Shown: piece by piece, positions 1-7,320 of the stretch | Position numbering within the stretch: position 1 is the stretch's first letter | Layout of the letters: each line of letters begins with the position of its first letter | NCBI GenBank assembly: GCA_036558305.1 | Contig: DATBFX010000079.1 | Location: 1 to 12,412 of the forward strand | DNA: 12,412 nucleotides | Direction of reading: 5' to 3' | Source: DATBFX01 sp036558305 | GTDB taxonomy: Bacteria; Chloroflexota; Chloroflexia; Thermomicrobiales; UBA6265 | Notes under the pieces: model-generated | Database searches by the model: none | Told to the model about the DNA's origin: nothing | Seen by the model: the letters and a program-made list of their open reading frames with translations, nothing else | Made by a program: the position numbers and the translations under genes

Positions 1-344
1 TAGACCCCCGCCTCGGCCGGCGCCCGCGGCCGCCCGGCGATCCGCGGTAGGACCGTGCGCCGGATCGTCGCCACCGCATCCCCTTCGTGGGCAAGCGCCC
101 GCTTGACTTCGGCCTCGAGGGTTTCGTAGAGACTCGCCAGATCCTCGCCGGGGCGCCAGGTCTTGAGGTCGAGCGTCTGCGCCAGCGTTTCCCCAAACGT
201 CGCCCGGAACTCGTCCGGCGCGACCAGGCGTGCATCGCCCGTCACCGTCACCCGATCGGGGACCGGACCATCGGTCGGCGAGAACGCCGTCTCCACGGCT
301 CGCTCCTCGTGCGGATCGCTGCTACCTCGGTTCCTCGTACCCAT
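1..344 (-). CDS. Unidentified protein, N-terminal part (runs off the left edge)
   Basis: This reading frame on the minus strand starts at ATG 344-342 and stays open to base 1, giving about 114 residues with no stop. A GGGCGGAAG-like ribosome site lies just upstream of the ATG. The start is 31 bp after the stop of the peptidase gene, so it is probably the fourth gene of the same operon. The visible part has a charged, low-complexity first 30 residues and then a region that reads like a folded domain: DARLVAPDEFRATFGETLAQ at about residues 35-54, followed by a predicted helical stretch with LYETLEAEVKRALAHEG. No signal peptide, membrane segment or catalytic motif is visible. I do not recognise the family. 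The smooth amino-acid composition and operon position support a real gene; the function is open. Confidence 0.6.
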   Translation of the reverse strand, partial: MGTRNRGSSDPHEERAVETAFSPTDGPVPDRVTVTGDARLVAPDEFRATFGETLAQTLDLKTWRPGEDLASLYETLEAEVKRALAHEGDAVATIRRTVLPRIAGRPRAPAEAGV

Positions 345-375
345 CTTCCGCCCACGACACCCGATTCCGACGCGC

Positions 376-1089
376 TCAACCGCGCAGCCAGTCGACAAAC
401 GAGGGCGGCGGCCCATAGGTCCGCCTCAAGCAACGCGCGTAGCGCTCCGCCTCACCCCGCGGCAGACCGTAGCGACTGGTCAACACGCCGAGCAAGTCGC
501 CTTCGGCGTCGCCCGCCGCCAGATGGCAGACCTCCGCCGCCGGTGCCAGCAACTCCCAGGCAAGACGATCGGTTCGCGCCTCGAAGGCGGCGGCGCGGGC
601 TCCCCGATCGCCGACCCGTGCCAGCAGGTGCGTGTGCAAACCGAGCGGGCAGGCGGCCAGCGCCGCATCGATCCGCTCGGCGCCCGTCGGCGCCCGCTCC
701 CCGTCGAGGACGGCCGCGATCCCCTCCCCCAGCACCCGGATCGCCCGCTCCCGCGGCAATTCGTAGTCCATCAGGAAGTGGGCGACCTCGTGCGCCAGGG
801 TGAAGCGCCGCTCGTCCTCGGCATCTGCCCCATCGACGAAGACGAACCCGTGTCCGCGGGTGGCCACCAGACACCCGCGCAAGCGGCGGTTGTCGGCGTC
901 GAAGCGGTGCTCGATGCCTCGCGCCAGGAGCCAGCGCTCGACCCGACCGAGGGCGAGCGCCGGCAACGTCACCGTCGTCACCGGCAGCGACAGCGAGACG
1001 GCTCCCTGCAGATCGCGCGGCGGTGCGGTCGGCCCGCCGGCAGCCGACCAGAAGCGATCGCCAAGCTCGACGAGCCAACCTTCGGTCAC
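376..1089 (-). CDS. ImmA/IrrE-type zinc metallopeptidase
   Basis: The 237-residue product carries the zinc-peptidase motif HEVAH at residues 100-104, inside RFTLAHEVAHFLMDYELP. The usual third-ligand region of the family, ExxADxFAxxLLxP, appears as FEARTDRLAWELLAP with E170 as the likely third ligand. ImmA/IrrE enzymes cut repressors (ImmR, DdrO) to switch on mobile-element or DNA-damage genes; that is family knowledge, and the target here is unknown. I chose GTG 1089 because it forms a GTGA overlap with the stop of the preceding gene. An in-frame ATG at 1284 would add about 65 Arg-rich residues that merely shadow the upstream gene. About 90 residues precede the HEVAH helix, and about 65 follow the E170 region. 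Overlap with the upstream gene implies translational coupling. The fold class is well supported; the biological role is inferred only from context. Confidence 0.85.
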   Translation of the reverse strand: MTEGWLVELGDRFWSAAGGPTAPPRDLQGAVSLSLPVTTVTLPALALGRVERWLLARGIEHRFDADNRRLRGCLVATRGHGFVFVDGADAEDERRFTLAHEVAHFLMDYELPRERAIRVLGEGIAAVLDGERAPTGAERIDAALAACPLGLHTHLLARVGDRGARAAAFEARTDRLAWELLAPAAEVCHLAAGDAEGDLLGVLTSRYGLPRGEAERYARCLRRTYGPPPSFVDWLRG

Positions 1090-1454
1090 GGTTCGTCCTC
1101 CGGCGATCGGTCGTCTTCGGCGTCGCGCGCCGCGGTCAGCATCCGCGGCGTCGCCGGCAAGGCAAAAGCGTCGAGGGCATCGACGTGCCGAATCATCCCC
1201 GCCAGCGCCGCCGCGTCGATCCCAAAGCGTGCCGCGATCGCTTCGACGTCCTGTCGAAACAGCACGGGACGCGGCCGTAAGCAAAGCGCGAGTTCGGACA
1301 GCCGGTCGGCCGCCACTCCCAACCGTCGCGCCACGTCCGCCTCATCGACGCACTCGGCATCGCGGTAGCGGGCGAACACGGCGGCCAGGAAGTCGGGCGA
1401 CGCCTCGGCCGCCCGCGCCGTTCGCTCGAACAGGCGAGATAGGTCGTCAGCCAC
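1086..1454 (-). CDS. Small helical protein between sigma factor and ImmA/IrrE peptidase
   Basis: The 122-residue product starts at GTG 1454, overlaps the sigma-factor gene by 8 bp and the peptidase gene by 4 bp, and so belongs to the same tightly coupled operon. It looks all-helical. Residues about 35-56 (DEADVARRLGVAADRLSELA) resemble a helix-turn-helix reading (VARRLGV then ADRLSELA), and a second similar unit follows (VEAIAARFGIDAAALAGMI). The C-terminus is acidic (DAEDDRSPEDEP). No cysteine cluster, signal peptide or membrane segment is seen. ImmA/IrrE peptidases are usually paired with a DNA-binding repressor that they cleave, so this could be the substrate or an adaptor for the sigma factor. 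That is inference from position; I do not recognise the family. Confidence 0.7.
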   Translation of the reverse strand: MADDLSRLFERTARAAEASPDFLAAVFARYRDAECVDEADVARRLGVAADRLSELALCLRPRPVLFRQDVEAIAARFGIDAAALAGMIRHVDALDAFALPATPRMLTAARDAEDDRSPEDEP

Positions 1455-2073
1455 GGCGTTCCCTCCCTCGCCGCCACCGCTGATCGAGGCGATCCTTGAT
1501 CAGGTAGAGCCGCCGTCGCTGCTCCGCCGGCGGCACGTCTCCCCAACCCAGCGCCGCCGCGTACGCCGCGGTCGACCGCTCGCCCTCCAGCCGCAACTCC
1601 TGCACGATCCGCTCCTCGTCCGTTCGGGCGACCGCCATCGCCTCCGCCCGGAGCGCCGCGGCGGCTTCCTCGTCCGCCATCCGGTCGCCGATGTCGTCGC
1701 CCTCCTCCCACTCCTTCCGAGCGCGGGCGTCGAGTTCGACCGGATCGACCGGTTGTAGTCTGCCGTACCGGCGGCGATGTTGGTCGCGCAGGTTCAGCAG
1801 GTCGCGCTCGGCCGCCATCGCCAGGTAACCGCGCAACGAACGCTTGCCGGCGTCGTAGCGCTCCGGGCGGCGGAAGTAATCGAGCAGCGCGTCGGAGACC
1901 GCCTGCTCGACGAGGTCGAGATCGGTCGTCGGGTACTTTGCGGCCAACCGCCGCTGCAGCGCCACGGCGAAATGGAGAAAGAGATCGACCGTCGCCAGCG
2001 GATCGCCGGCGAGCAGCCGATCGTGGAGCGCCCGCTCGACTTCACGGCCGTCGTCGCGCGTTTCGGGCACCAC
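1447..2073 (-). CDS. Sigma-70 family RNA polymerase sigma factor (ECF-like)
   Basis: The 208-residue product has a sigma region-2 pattern at about residues 45-100: DLDLVEQAVSDALLDYFRRP, then a Gly-Tyr-Leu-ala motif (RGYLAMAAERDLLNLRDQHR) that matches the core-binding and -10-recognition helices. A region-4-like helix-turn-helix lies at about 150-200 (DEERIVQELRLEGERSTAAY, then EQRRRLYLIKDRLDQRWRRG). Region 1 and a full region 3 are absent, which fits a small ECF-like factor. The start is GTG 2073, with a second GTG immediately after it; GGCGGGGGTG just upstream can act as the ribosome site. It is the first gene of the operon that contains the small helical protein and the ImmA/IrrE peptidase. 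No classical anti-sigma factor with a membrane segment or zinc motif is present, so regulation may run through the two downstream partners (inference). The spacing of region 4 is somewhat atypical. Confidence 0.75.
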   Translation of the reverse strand: MVPETRDDGREVERALHDRLLAGDPLATVDLFLHFAVALQRRLAAKYPTTDLDLVEQAVSDALLDYFRRPERYDAGKRSLRGYLAMAAERDLLNLRDQHRRRYGRLQPVDPVELDARARKEWEEGDDIGDRMADEEAAAALRAEAMAVARTDEERIVQELRLEGERSTAAYAAALGWGDVPPAEQRRRLYLIKDRLDQRWRRGRERRG

Positions 2074-2112
2074 GCACCCCCGCCCATAGGCGCCACGCGA
2101 ATTGCAACGGCG

Positions 2113-2134
2113 GCCGTCCGCGCCAACGGACGGC
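2113..2134. other. Stem-loop between fabF and the sigma-factor gene
   Basis: A perfect 8-bp inverted repeat (GCCGTCCG and CGGACGGC) surrounds a 6-base loop in the 147-bp gap between the fabF stop (2221) and the sigma-factor start (2073). There is no T-run on the minus strand after it, so it could be a weak terminator for fabF or a structured leader for the sigma operon. I see no convincing promoter hexamers in this gap. Confidence 0.4.
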
Positions 2135-2220
2135 GCACGACGCCGCCAACTCGCGGATGAGTTGCGCGTACCCTACCAATTCTGCCGGAATCGCGCACGC
2201 GGTGGCGTGGCGCTCTTGTC

Positions 2221-3459
2221 CTATCCCGCAAACCGCCGGAAGACCGCGCAGGCGTTTTGCCCGCCGAAACCGAAGCCGTTGGCCAACGCCACGTCGATCG
2301 GCATCTTCCGCGCCACGTTCGGCACGTAGTCGAGGTCGCACTTCGGATCGGGATCGGTCAGGTTGATCGTCGGCGGCGCGACGTTGTCGCGGATCGCCAG
2401 CACGCACGCCAGCGACGAGACCGCCCCCGCCGCCCCCAACAGATGCCCGACCATCGACTTGTTCGCCGAGATCGCCACCTTAGAGGCGTGGTCGCCGAGC
2501 GCCTGCTTGATCGCCTCGGTCTCCGCCACGTCCCCGAGCGGCGTCGCCGTCGCGTGTGCCGCCACGTAGTCGACCGCCGTCGGCGCCAACTCTGCCCACG
2601 TCAGCGCGCGCTGCATCGCCAGCGCGGCGCCCCGTCCCGTCGGATCGGGCGCCGTGATGTGGAAGGCGTCCGACGTGTACGCACCGCCCGCGACCTCGCA
2701 GATGATCGATGCCCCGCGCCGGATCGCGTGCTCCTCCGATTCGAGCACCATCACCGCCGCGCCCTCCGAAAAGACGAATCCGTCTCGCCCCAGATCGAAC
2801 GGCCGGCTCGCCCCCGCCGGGTCGTCGTTGCGCCGCGACAGCGCCCCCATGTTCCCCAGCCCCGCCACCGCCACCGGCGTGATCCCCGCCTCCGTACCCC
2901 CGGCGAGGACCGCGTCGACCTCACCCCGCCGGACCATGTGGACGGCATCGATGTACGCCTGGATCCCCGAGGCGCAGGCCGCCGCCGATGTGCTCAACGG
3001 ACCCCGAATCCCGAACGCGATCGAAACCTGGCAACTCGCCATGTTGGGAGCAAAGAGGGGGATCGTGAACGGACTGACCCGCTTCGGTCCCTTGGTGTGC
3101 ATCACCTCGACTTCGTTCTGGATCGTCGGGATCCCGCCGCCGCCCGTGTTGACCACCACCCCGACCATCTCCCGATTCTCGTCGGTGATCTCCAACCCGG
3201 ACCTTTCGAGCGCTTCCCGCGAGGCGGCTACCGCAAACTGGGCGAAGCGGTCCATCCGCCGCGCAATTTTGAAGTCCATGAACTCCTTGGGGTCGAACCC
3301 GCGCACCTCGCCGGCGATCTGGACCTCCAACTCGGACGGGTCCCAGGCCTCGATCCGGCGAATCCCCGAACAGCCGGCCGTCAGCCCCTGCCAGAAGGTC
3401 TCCGCGCCGATCCCGAGCGGCGTGACCGCCCCTACCCCCGTCACCACCACCCGTTTCAC
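2221..3459 (-). CDS. fabF: Beta-ketoacyl-[acyl-carrier-protein] synthase II
   Basis: This enzyme condenses malonyl-ACP with acyl-ACP in the elongation step of type II fatty-acid synthesis, in the cytoplasm. The 412-residue length matches the family. The thiolase-fold catalytic triad is visible: Cys162 in STSAAACASGIQAY, His302 in AAHATATPLGD, and His339 in NKSMVGHLLGAAG. The C-terminal GFGFGGQNA glycine loop is also present. The start is GTG 3459, giving VKRVVVTGVGAVTPLG, the standard N-terminus, with AGGAAAGGA about 10 bases upstream. The open frame extends to 3786, but that extension is Arg-rich and overlaps the divergent kinase gene. The usual neighbours acpP and fabG are absent; the next fab gene, fabD, is 2.3 kb away beyond an opposite-strand kinase. 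The second motif reads HATATP rather than the common HGTSTP, which is a tolerated variation. Confidence 0.96.
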   Translation of the reverse strand: MKRVVVTGVGAVTPLGIGAETFWQGLTAGCSGIRRIEAWDPSELEVQIAGEVRGFDPKEFMDFKIARRMDRFAQFAVAASREALERSGLEITDENREMVGVVVNTGGGGIPTIQNEVEVMHTKGPKRVSPFTIPLFAPNMASCQVSIAFGIRGPLSTSAAACASGIQAYIDAVHMVRRGEVDAVLAGGTEAGITPVAVAGLGNMGALSRRNDDPAGASRPFDLGRDGFVFSEGAAVMVLESEEHAIRRGASIICEVAGGAYTSDAFHITAPDPTGRGAALAMQRALTWAELAPTAVDYVAAHATATPLGDVAETEAIKQALGDHASKVAISANKSMVGHLLGAAGAVSSLACVLAIRDNVAPPTINLTDPDPKCDLDYVPNVARKMPIDVALANGFGFGGQNACAVFRRFAG

Positions 3460-3704
3460 CAACCGCTGTCCTTTCCTGTCCCCTCGACCCAACGCGACCG
3501 ACCAGCCAACGGCGGTTCGCGCCGGCCACACCCGCCGAAGTGTACCCACGCTCGCGGCCGCATGCGAGCGATCTTGACCAATCTGGCACAGATACTGCGA
3601 TTGATGAGCGCGGATCGAGCAGACCGCGGCCGGTGCTGCGATGGGCGGCAGGGGCCGCGTCATCGCCGCCGCTCTTGCCATTGGGGCGCGGATTACCGGA
3701 GAGC
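3460..3704. promoter_or_regulatory. Divergent intergenic region between fabF and the kinase gene
   Basis: These 245 bp must hold the promoters of both fabF (leftward) and the Ser/Thr kinase (rightward). A TTGACC -35-like hexamer lies at 3574-3579 on the plus strand, but no good -10 sits at the right distance. An imperfect palindrome with CTCGC and GCGAG ends lies at 3551-3568 and could be an operator. The assignment rests mainly on gene orientation; the exact sites are uncertain. Confidence 0.4.
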
Positions 3705-5687
3705 ATGCACCCATCCACCTCACCACCGCTATCCGACGTCGCCGGCGATCGCTACGCCCTCCTCGAACGGCTCGGTGAGGGGACATTCGCGATCACCTAC
3801 CGCGCCCGCGACGTCGTCCTCGACCGCATCGTCGCCCTCAAACTCCTCCGCCCCCAATACGCCACCGACGCCACCTTCCTCGCCCGCTTCTCCCGCGAGG
3901 CCCGCGCCGCCGCCCGCGTCAACCACCCCAACGTCGTCCACGTCTACGACTACGGCACCCGCGGCGAGACCCCCTACCTCGTTCTCCAGTACGTCCCCGG
4001 CCGCGACCTCAAAGAATGCCTCGCCCGCGAAGGATCGTATCCCCCGACGGAGGCGGTCAGGATCGCCCGCCAGGTCCTCCTCGGTTTGGAAGCGATCCAT
4101 CAGGCCGGTCTGATCCACCGCGACATCAAACCCCAAAACATCCTCCTCGGCTTCGACCAGACCGCCCGCGTCACCGACTTCGGCATCGCCCACAACCCGG
4201 CCAACAGCCTGCTGACCGGCGACGGCACCACCCTCGGCACGCCCTCCTACATGGCCCCGGAACAGGCCAGCGGTGAACCGGTCACGAAAGCCGCCGACAT
4301 CTACGCCGTCGGCATCGTCCTCTTCGAGCTCCTGACCGGCCGCCTCCCGTTCACCGGCGATAACCCGCTGGTGGTCATGCTCGCCCACGTCCACAACCAA
4401 CCGCCCGCACCGAGCGACCTCGCCCCCCGGCCGATCCCCCCACCCCTCGACGCCGCCGTCCTCCGCGCCCTCGGCAAGGACCCCAGAGACCGATTCCTCA
4501 GCGCCGCCGAAATGGCACGCGCGCTCGACGCATCCCTCCATGAGGCGCCCGCGGAACCCACCGACACCGTCCTCGTCCCCCCCGCGATGCCGCCGGCCAC
4601 CTACCTGAGCGACCTGCCGCCGTTTGACACCACCCCCGCTGACGCCGAGACCCAGCCCGCCATCCTGCTGGCAGCGCGTGTCGAACCGACCGTAGCCCCC
4701 TCCGGTGCCCGCCGTTGGCTCACCTGGCTGGCTCCCCTCTCCATCCTGGCGCTCGCCCTCGCCGTCCTCGGCGGCGTCATGGCGATGGGAAACGACGGCA
4801 ACGGCAACAGCAACAACCGCGCCGGACACGTCGCCGCGCTGGCCACCGCGACCGGTCCCGGCGATACGGCCACCGGCGCGCCAACACGACAACCCATCGT
4901 CGCCCTCGCGGCCACCGACACCCCGTCGCCATCGCCGACGAGCACGCCGTTGCCGCCAACCGCGACCTCCACAGCCACGTCCACCGCGACCGCCAGCGCG
5001 ACGGTGACCGCAAGCGCGACGCCGGCCGAGACCGCGACGCCGGCCGAAACGCCGACCGCCGAACCGACCGCCACCCCCCGTCCCACCAGGACGCCGCGGC
5101 CGAAAAGGACACCCCGCCCAACCCGCACGCCGGCCCCTCCCACCGCGGCGCCGGCGGTCGCCGAGCCACCAACCATCGCCCCATCGAACGGCTCCCAACC
5201 GACCGCCGCGGACGCTCAGGCCGCATCCGAGCAGCACGCGCAGCCGGTCTCACTCACCTTCGGTCCCGACCAGTGGCAAGGCGGCTACTACCGCGCCGAC
5301 AACGGTTTCCTCGGTCGCCCCTGGGTCGCCGTCTACGGCGCCCAGAGCGGCATGGGGCAGGTGACCCTCTCCTTCTCCCTCGACGCCACGCCGACCGGCG
5401 ACGCCACCCTGACCATCACCGGCATCAACGACGAATGGGCCAGCCCCAACCCGATGACCGTCGGCGTCAACGGCGTCCAGATCTACAACGGCCCCTGCCC
5501 CTTCCCCTCCTGGGACGGCACCGGCACCGGCCAAAACGCCGCCTGGGGCTCCTCCTCCTGGACTGTCCCCGCCGGCGTCCTCCGTCAGGGCACCAACGAG
5601 ATCGTCGTCAGCAACCTCACCCAATCCGCCGACACCAACTCCCCTCCCTACGTCGACCTCAGCACCACAACCCTGGAAATCCGCTGA
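3705..5687 (+). CDS. Transmembrane PknB-type Ser/Thr protein kinase with extracellular beta domain
   Basis: The 660-residue product is a receptor-like kinase. Residues about 17-275 form the kinase domain: GEGTFAITY glycine loop at 24-32, VALK with Lys46, HRDIKPQN with catalytic Asp140, DFG at 158-160, GTPSYMAPE activation segment ending at 184-186. All key residues are intact. After a linker, one hydrophobic segment at about 341-361 crosses the membrane. A Thr/Pro/Ala-rich stalk (about 385-500) with TPRPTRTPRPKRTP-type repeats follows, and then a compact domain at about 515-660 that reads as beta-sandwich (GQVTLSFSLDATPTGDATLT, NEIVVSNL), perhaps a carbohydrate- or ligand-binding jelly roll. 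Family members phosphorylate cytoplasmic targets after sensing envelope cues. ATG 3705 was chosen because it gives the usual short N-terminus; GGAGAG is only 1 base away, so the start could differ slightly. It lies on the opposite strand between fabF and fabD. Confidence 0.93.
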   Translation: MHPSTSPPLSDVAGDRYALLERLGEGTFAITYRARDVVLDRIVALKLLRPQYATDATFLARFSREARAAARVNHPNVVHVYDYGTRGETPYLVLQYVPGRDLKECLAREGSYPPTEAVRIARQVLLGLEAIHQAGLIHRDIKPQNILLGFDQTARVTDFGIAHNPANSLLTGDGTTLGTPSYMAPEQASGEPVTKAADIYAVGIVLFELLTGRLPFTGDNPLVVMLAHVHNQPPAPSDLAPRPIPPPLDAAVLRALGKDPRDRFLSAAEMARALDASLHEAPAEPTDTVLVPPAMPPATYLSDLPPFDTTPADAETQPAILLAARVEPTVAPSGARRWLTWLAPLSILALALAVLGGVMAMGNDGNGNSNNRAGHVAALATATGPGDTATGAPTRQPIVALAATDTPSPSPTSTPLPPTATSTATSTATASATVTASATPAETATPAETPTAEPTATPRPTRTPRPKRTPRPTRTPAPPTAAPAVAEPPTIAPSNGSQPTAADAQAASEQHAQPVSLTFGPDQWQGGYYRADNGFLGRPWVAVYGAQSGMGQVTLSFSLDATPTGDATLTITGINDEWASPNPMTVGVNGVQIYNGPCPFPSWDGTGTGQNAAWGSSSWTVPAGVLRQGTNEIVVSNLTQSADTNSPPYVDLSTTTLEIR

Positions 5688-5732
5688 ACCGCCACCCGGC
5701 AGCCACATTCGATCCCGCCGACTGCCACGCCC

Positions 5733-5780
5733 GTCCGTCTGTCCGTCTGTCCGTCTGTCCGTCTGTCCGTCTGTCCGTCT
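5733..5780. repeat. Six-copy 8-bp tandem repeat after fabD
   Basis: The unit GTCCGTCT is repeated six times without a mismatch, directly between the convergent kinase (stop 5687) and fabD (stop codon 5785-5783) genes. It ends 2 bp from the fabD stop, so it would form the first part of the fabD 3' untranslated region. It is not a hairpin. It is a typical slippage-prone microsatellite. Confidence 0.95.
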
Positions 5781-5782
5781 CG

Positions 5783-6751
5783 CTACCGACCCATCACCGT
5801 CGGCAACCCGACATCCAGGTCCCCGGTCCCCACCGTCGCCACGTCGCGGCTGATCCGCTTGATCAACCCGTTGACGACCTGACCCGGCCCCAGATCGAGG
5901 AACGTCGTCACCCCCGCCTCGATCATCGTTCGCACCGACCCCATCCAATTCACCGGACTGGCAACCTGCCGCGACAGCTCATCGGCAATCTCGGCCACTG
6001 TCGTCAACGGCGTGGCGGTCACGTTCCCCACAACCGGCACCCGCGGCTCCCTCAGAGGCGTCTCGGCAACCAGTGCCGCAAACCGCTCCGCCGCCGCCGC
6101 CATCAGCGGCGAATGCGAGGCGATGCTGACGCCAAGTTGCGTCGCCCGCTTCGCCCCCCGCTCCTTCGCCAGCGCCATCGCCCGCTCCAGCGCCGCCACC
6201 TCGCCCGAGATCACCGTCTGCCCCGGACAATTCGCGTTCGCCAGCACCACGATCCCGCCCTCGCTCGCCTCCGCGCAGACTGCCGCCAGCGCCTCGTCCT
6301 CCATCCCCAGGATCGCCGCCATCCCCCCCGGCGCCTCCTCCCCCGCCTCCTTCATCAACCGCCCCCGCTCCCGCACCAACCGCACCGCCGCCGGAAACTC
6401 CAGCGCCCCCGCCGCCACCAACGCCGAGAACTCCCCCAGGGAATGCCCGGCCACCATCACCGGCGTCATCGCCGCTCCCCGCTCCGCCAATCGCTCCCAC
6501 AACGCCTCCAGCGCGGCGATACTCGTCGCCAGGATCGCCGGCTGCGCGTTGATCGTGTCTTCGAGCTGGGCGGCCGGGCCATTGAAAATAAGGTCAGTCA
6601 GCGGAAACCCGAGGACGGCGTCCGCTTCCTCGAAAACACGCTTCGCCGCCGGCGAGATCGCAGCCAACTCCTCGCCCATGCCGACGAACTGCGCCCCCTG
6701 ACCGGGGAAGACCATCGCGACCTTGCCGGCGATCAACTCGTCGAGTGTCAT
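5783..6751 (-). CDS. fabD: Malonyl-CoA:ACP transacylase
   Basis: This enzyme moves malonyl from CoA to the acyl carrier protein, supplying FabF and other condensing enzymes. The 322-residue product has the family landmarks: FPGQGAQ at 15-21, the nucleophile elbow GHSLGE with Ser104, substrate-binding Arg129 in RERGRLM, catalytic His213 in SIASHSPLM, and GNVTATP near 242-248. I chose ATG 6751 because GAGAGGA sits at good distance and the product starts MTLDELIAGKVAMVFPGQGA; an in-frame ATG at 6778 would add nine residues. The gene is convergent with the kinase gene, separated by 95 bp that include the 8-bp tandem repeat. On its upstream side is a decayed transporter rather than fabH or plsX, so the usual fab cluster order is broken here. 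Confidence 0.96.
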   Translation of the reverse strand: MTLDELIAGKVAMVFPGQGAQFVGMGEELAAISPAAKRVFEEADAVLGFPLTDLIFNGPAAQLEDTINAQPAILATSIAALEALWERLAERGAAMTPVMVAGHSLGEFSALVAAGALEFPAAVRLVRERGRLMKEAGEEAPGGMAAILGMEDEALAAVCAEASEGGIVVLANANCPGQTVISGEVAALERAMALAKERGAKRATQLGVSIASHSPLMAAAAERFAALVAETPLREPRVPVVGNVTATPLTTVAEIADELSRQVASPVNWMGSVRTMIEAGVTTFLDLGPGQVVNGLIKRISRDVATVGTGDLDVGLPTVMGR

Positions 6752-6970
6752 GCCATTCCTCTCACCGCCAAAGGCCAAATCGGAGCGTCCGTCTCAACCA
6801 TGGTTCACCGGCGATGGTAGCACGGCGTTGGGCCGCTCCCGAAAACGATTCCGGCACCCAACCCCATCAACACGCTCCCCTCTCCCTCGGAAGGGCGGGG
6901 TGCCCTCTGGGCCGCGGTTGGGGGTGAGGGCTGTTCGGCGGCACCCACCCACGCGGAACCCACACTCTAC
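6752..6970. other. Upstream region of fabD with a REP-like GC-rich hairpin element
   Basis: No gene is visible here. The fabD promoter must lie in the part near 6752-6850, but no clear hexamers stand out. At about 6876-6936 an imperfect palindromic element alternates C-runs and G-runs (CCCCTCTCCC facing GGGCGGGG, and CCAACCCC facing GGTTGGGG), similar in style to REP or small non-autonomous intergenic repeats of GC-rich bacteria. It may also act as a terminator for one of the flanking units. Its repetitive nature cannot be shown from one copy. Confidence 0.35.
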
Positions 6971-6993
6971 CGGCTATCGGCTATCGGCTATCG
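6971..6993. repeat. Three-copy 7-bp tandem repeat
   Basis: The unit CGGCTAT occurs three times without mismatch, followed by a partial CG, and stops 2 bp before the stop codon of the decayed ATPase gene. Like the repeat after fabD, it sits just downstream of a minus-strand reading frame. Confidence 0.85.
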
Positions 6994-6995
6994 TC

Positions 6996-7320
6996 TCACC
7001 CCGTCCGAAACCGGCTCAGGAACGCCTGCAACCGCTCGCTCTCCGGGTTGTCCAGCACCTGCCCCGGCTGCCCTCCTCGACCACCACACCCTGGTCCATG
7101 AACACCACCCGGTCCGCCGCCTCGCGCGCAAACAGCATCTCGTGCGTCACCACGATCATCGTCACCCCGTGCGTCGCCGCCAGATCCCGCATCCCTCGCC
7201 GACCAACTCCGGGTCGAGCGCCGAGGTCACCTCGTCGAACAGCATCACCTTCGGGTTCATCGCCAGCGCCCGCGCGATCGCCACCCGCTGCTGCTGCCCA
7301 CCCGAAAGCTGCGCCGGAGC
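6996..7320 (-). pseudogene. Amino-acid ABC transporter ATPase, C-terminal remnant with frameshifts
   Basis: Three reading-frame pieces together spell the second half of a GlnQ/HisP-type ATPase. The first holds the signature APAQLSGGQQQRVAIARALA and Walker B (VMLFDEVTSALDPELVGE). The second has the H-loop region (TMIVVTHEMLFAREAADRVV, MDQGVVVEEG). The third has the C-terminus (QPGQVLDNPESERLQAFLSR) ending in TGA at 6998-6996. The first break near 7197 fits loss of about 10 bp from a typical GEVLDVM stretch; the second near 7072 fits loss of one G. Walker A and the whole N-terminal half are missing; the sequence switches directly to permease sequence near 7320. Without Walker A it cannot bind ATP. 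Sequencing error could explain one frameshift but not the missing half. Confidence 0.88.

Noticed and set aside
163..1368. A 401-codon plus-strand reading frame, and others nearby on the plus strand
   Set aside because: It lies antisense to the sigma, helical-protein and peptidase genes, and its product is Arg/Pro/Ser-rich without motifs. This is the usual shadow frame in GC-rich DNA.
2257..4113. A 618-codon plus-strand frame across fabF and the kinase start
   Set aside because: It is antisense to fabF, and its product is Arg/His/Pro-rich low-complexity sequence, while the opposite frame is a textbook FabF.
5733..5780. Tandem repeat considered as a CRISPR-like array
   Set aside because: The units are 8 bp, contiguous and without spacers, and no cas genes are present.
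4715..6820. A 701-codon plus-strand frame across the kinase end and fabD
   Set aside because: It overlaps the kinase in another frame and is antisense to fabD; its composition is Arg/Pro-rich and no domain can be seen.
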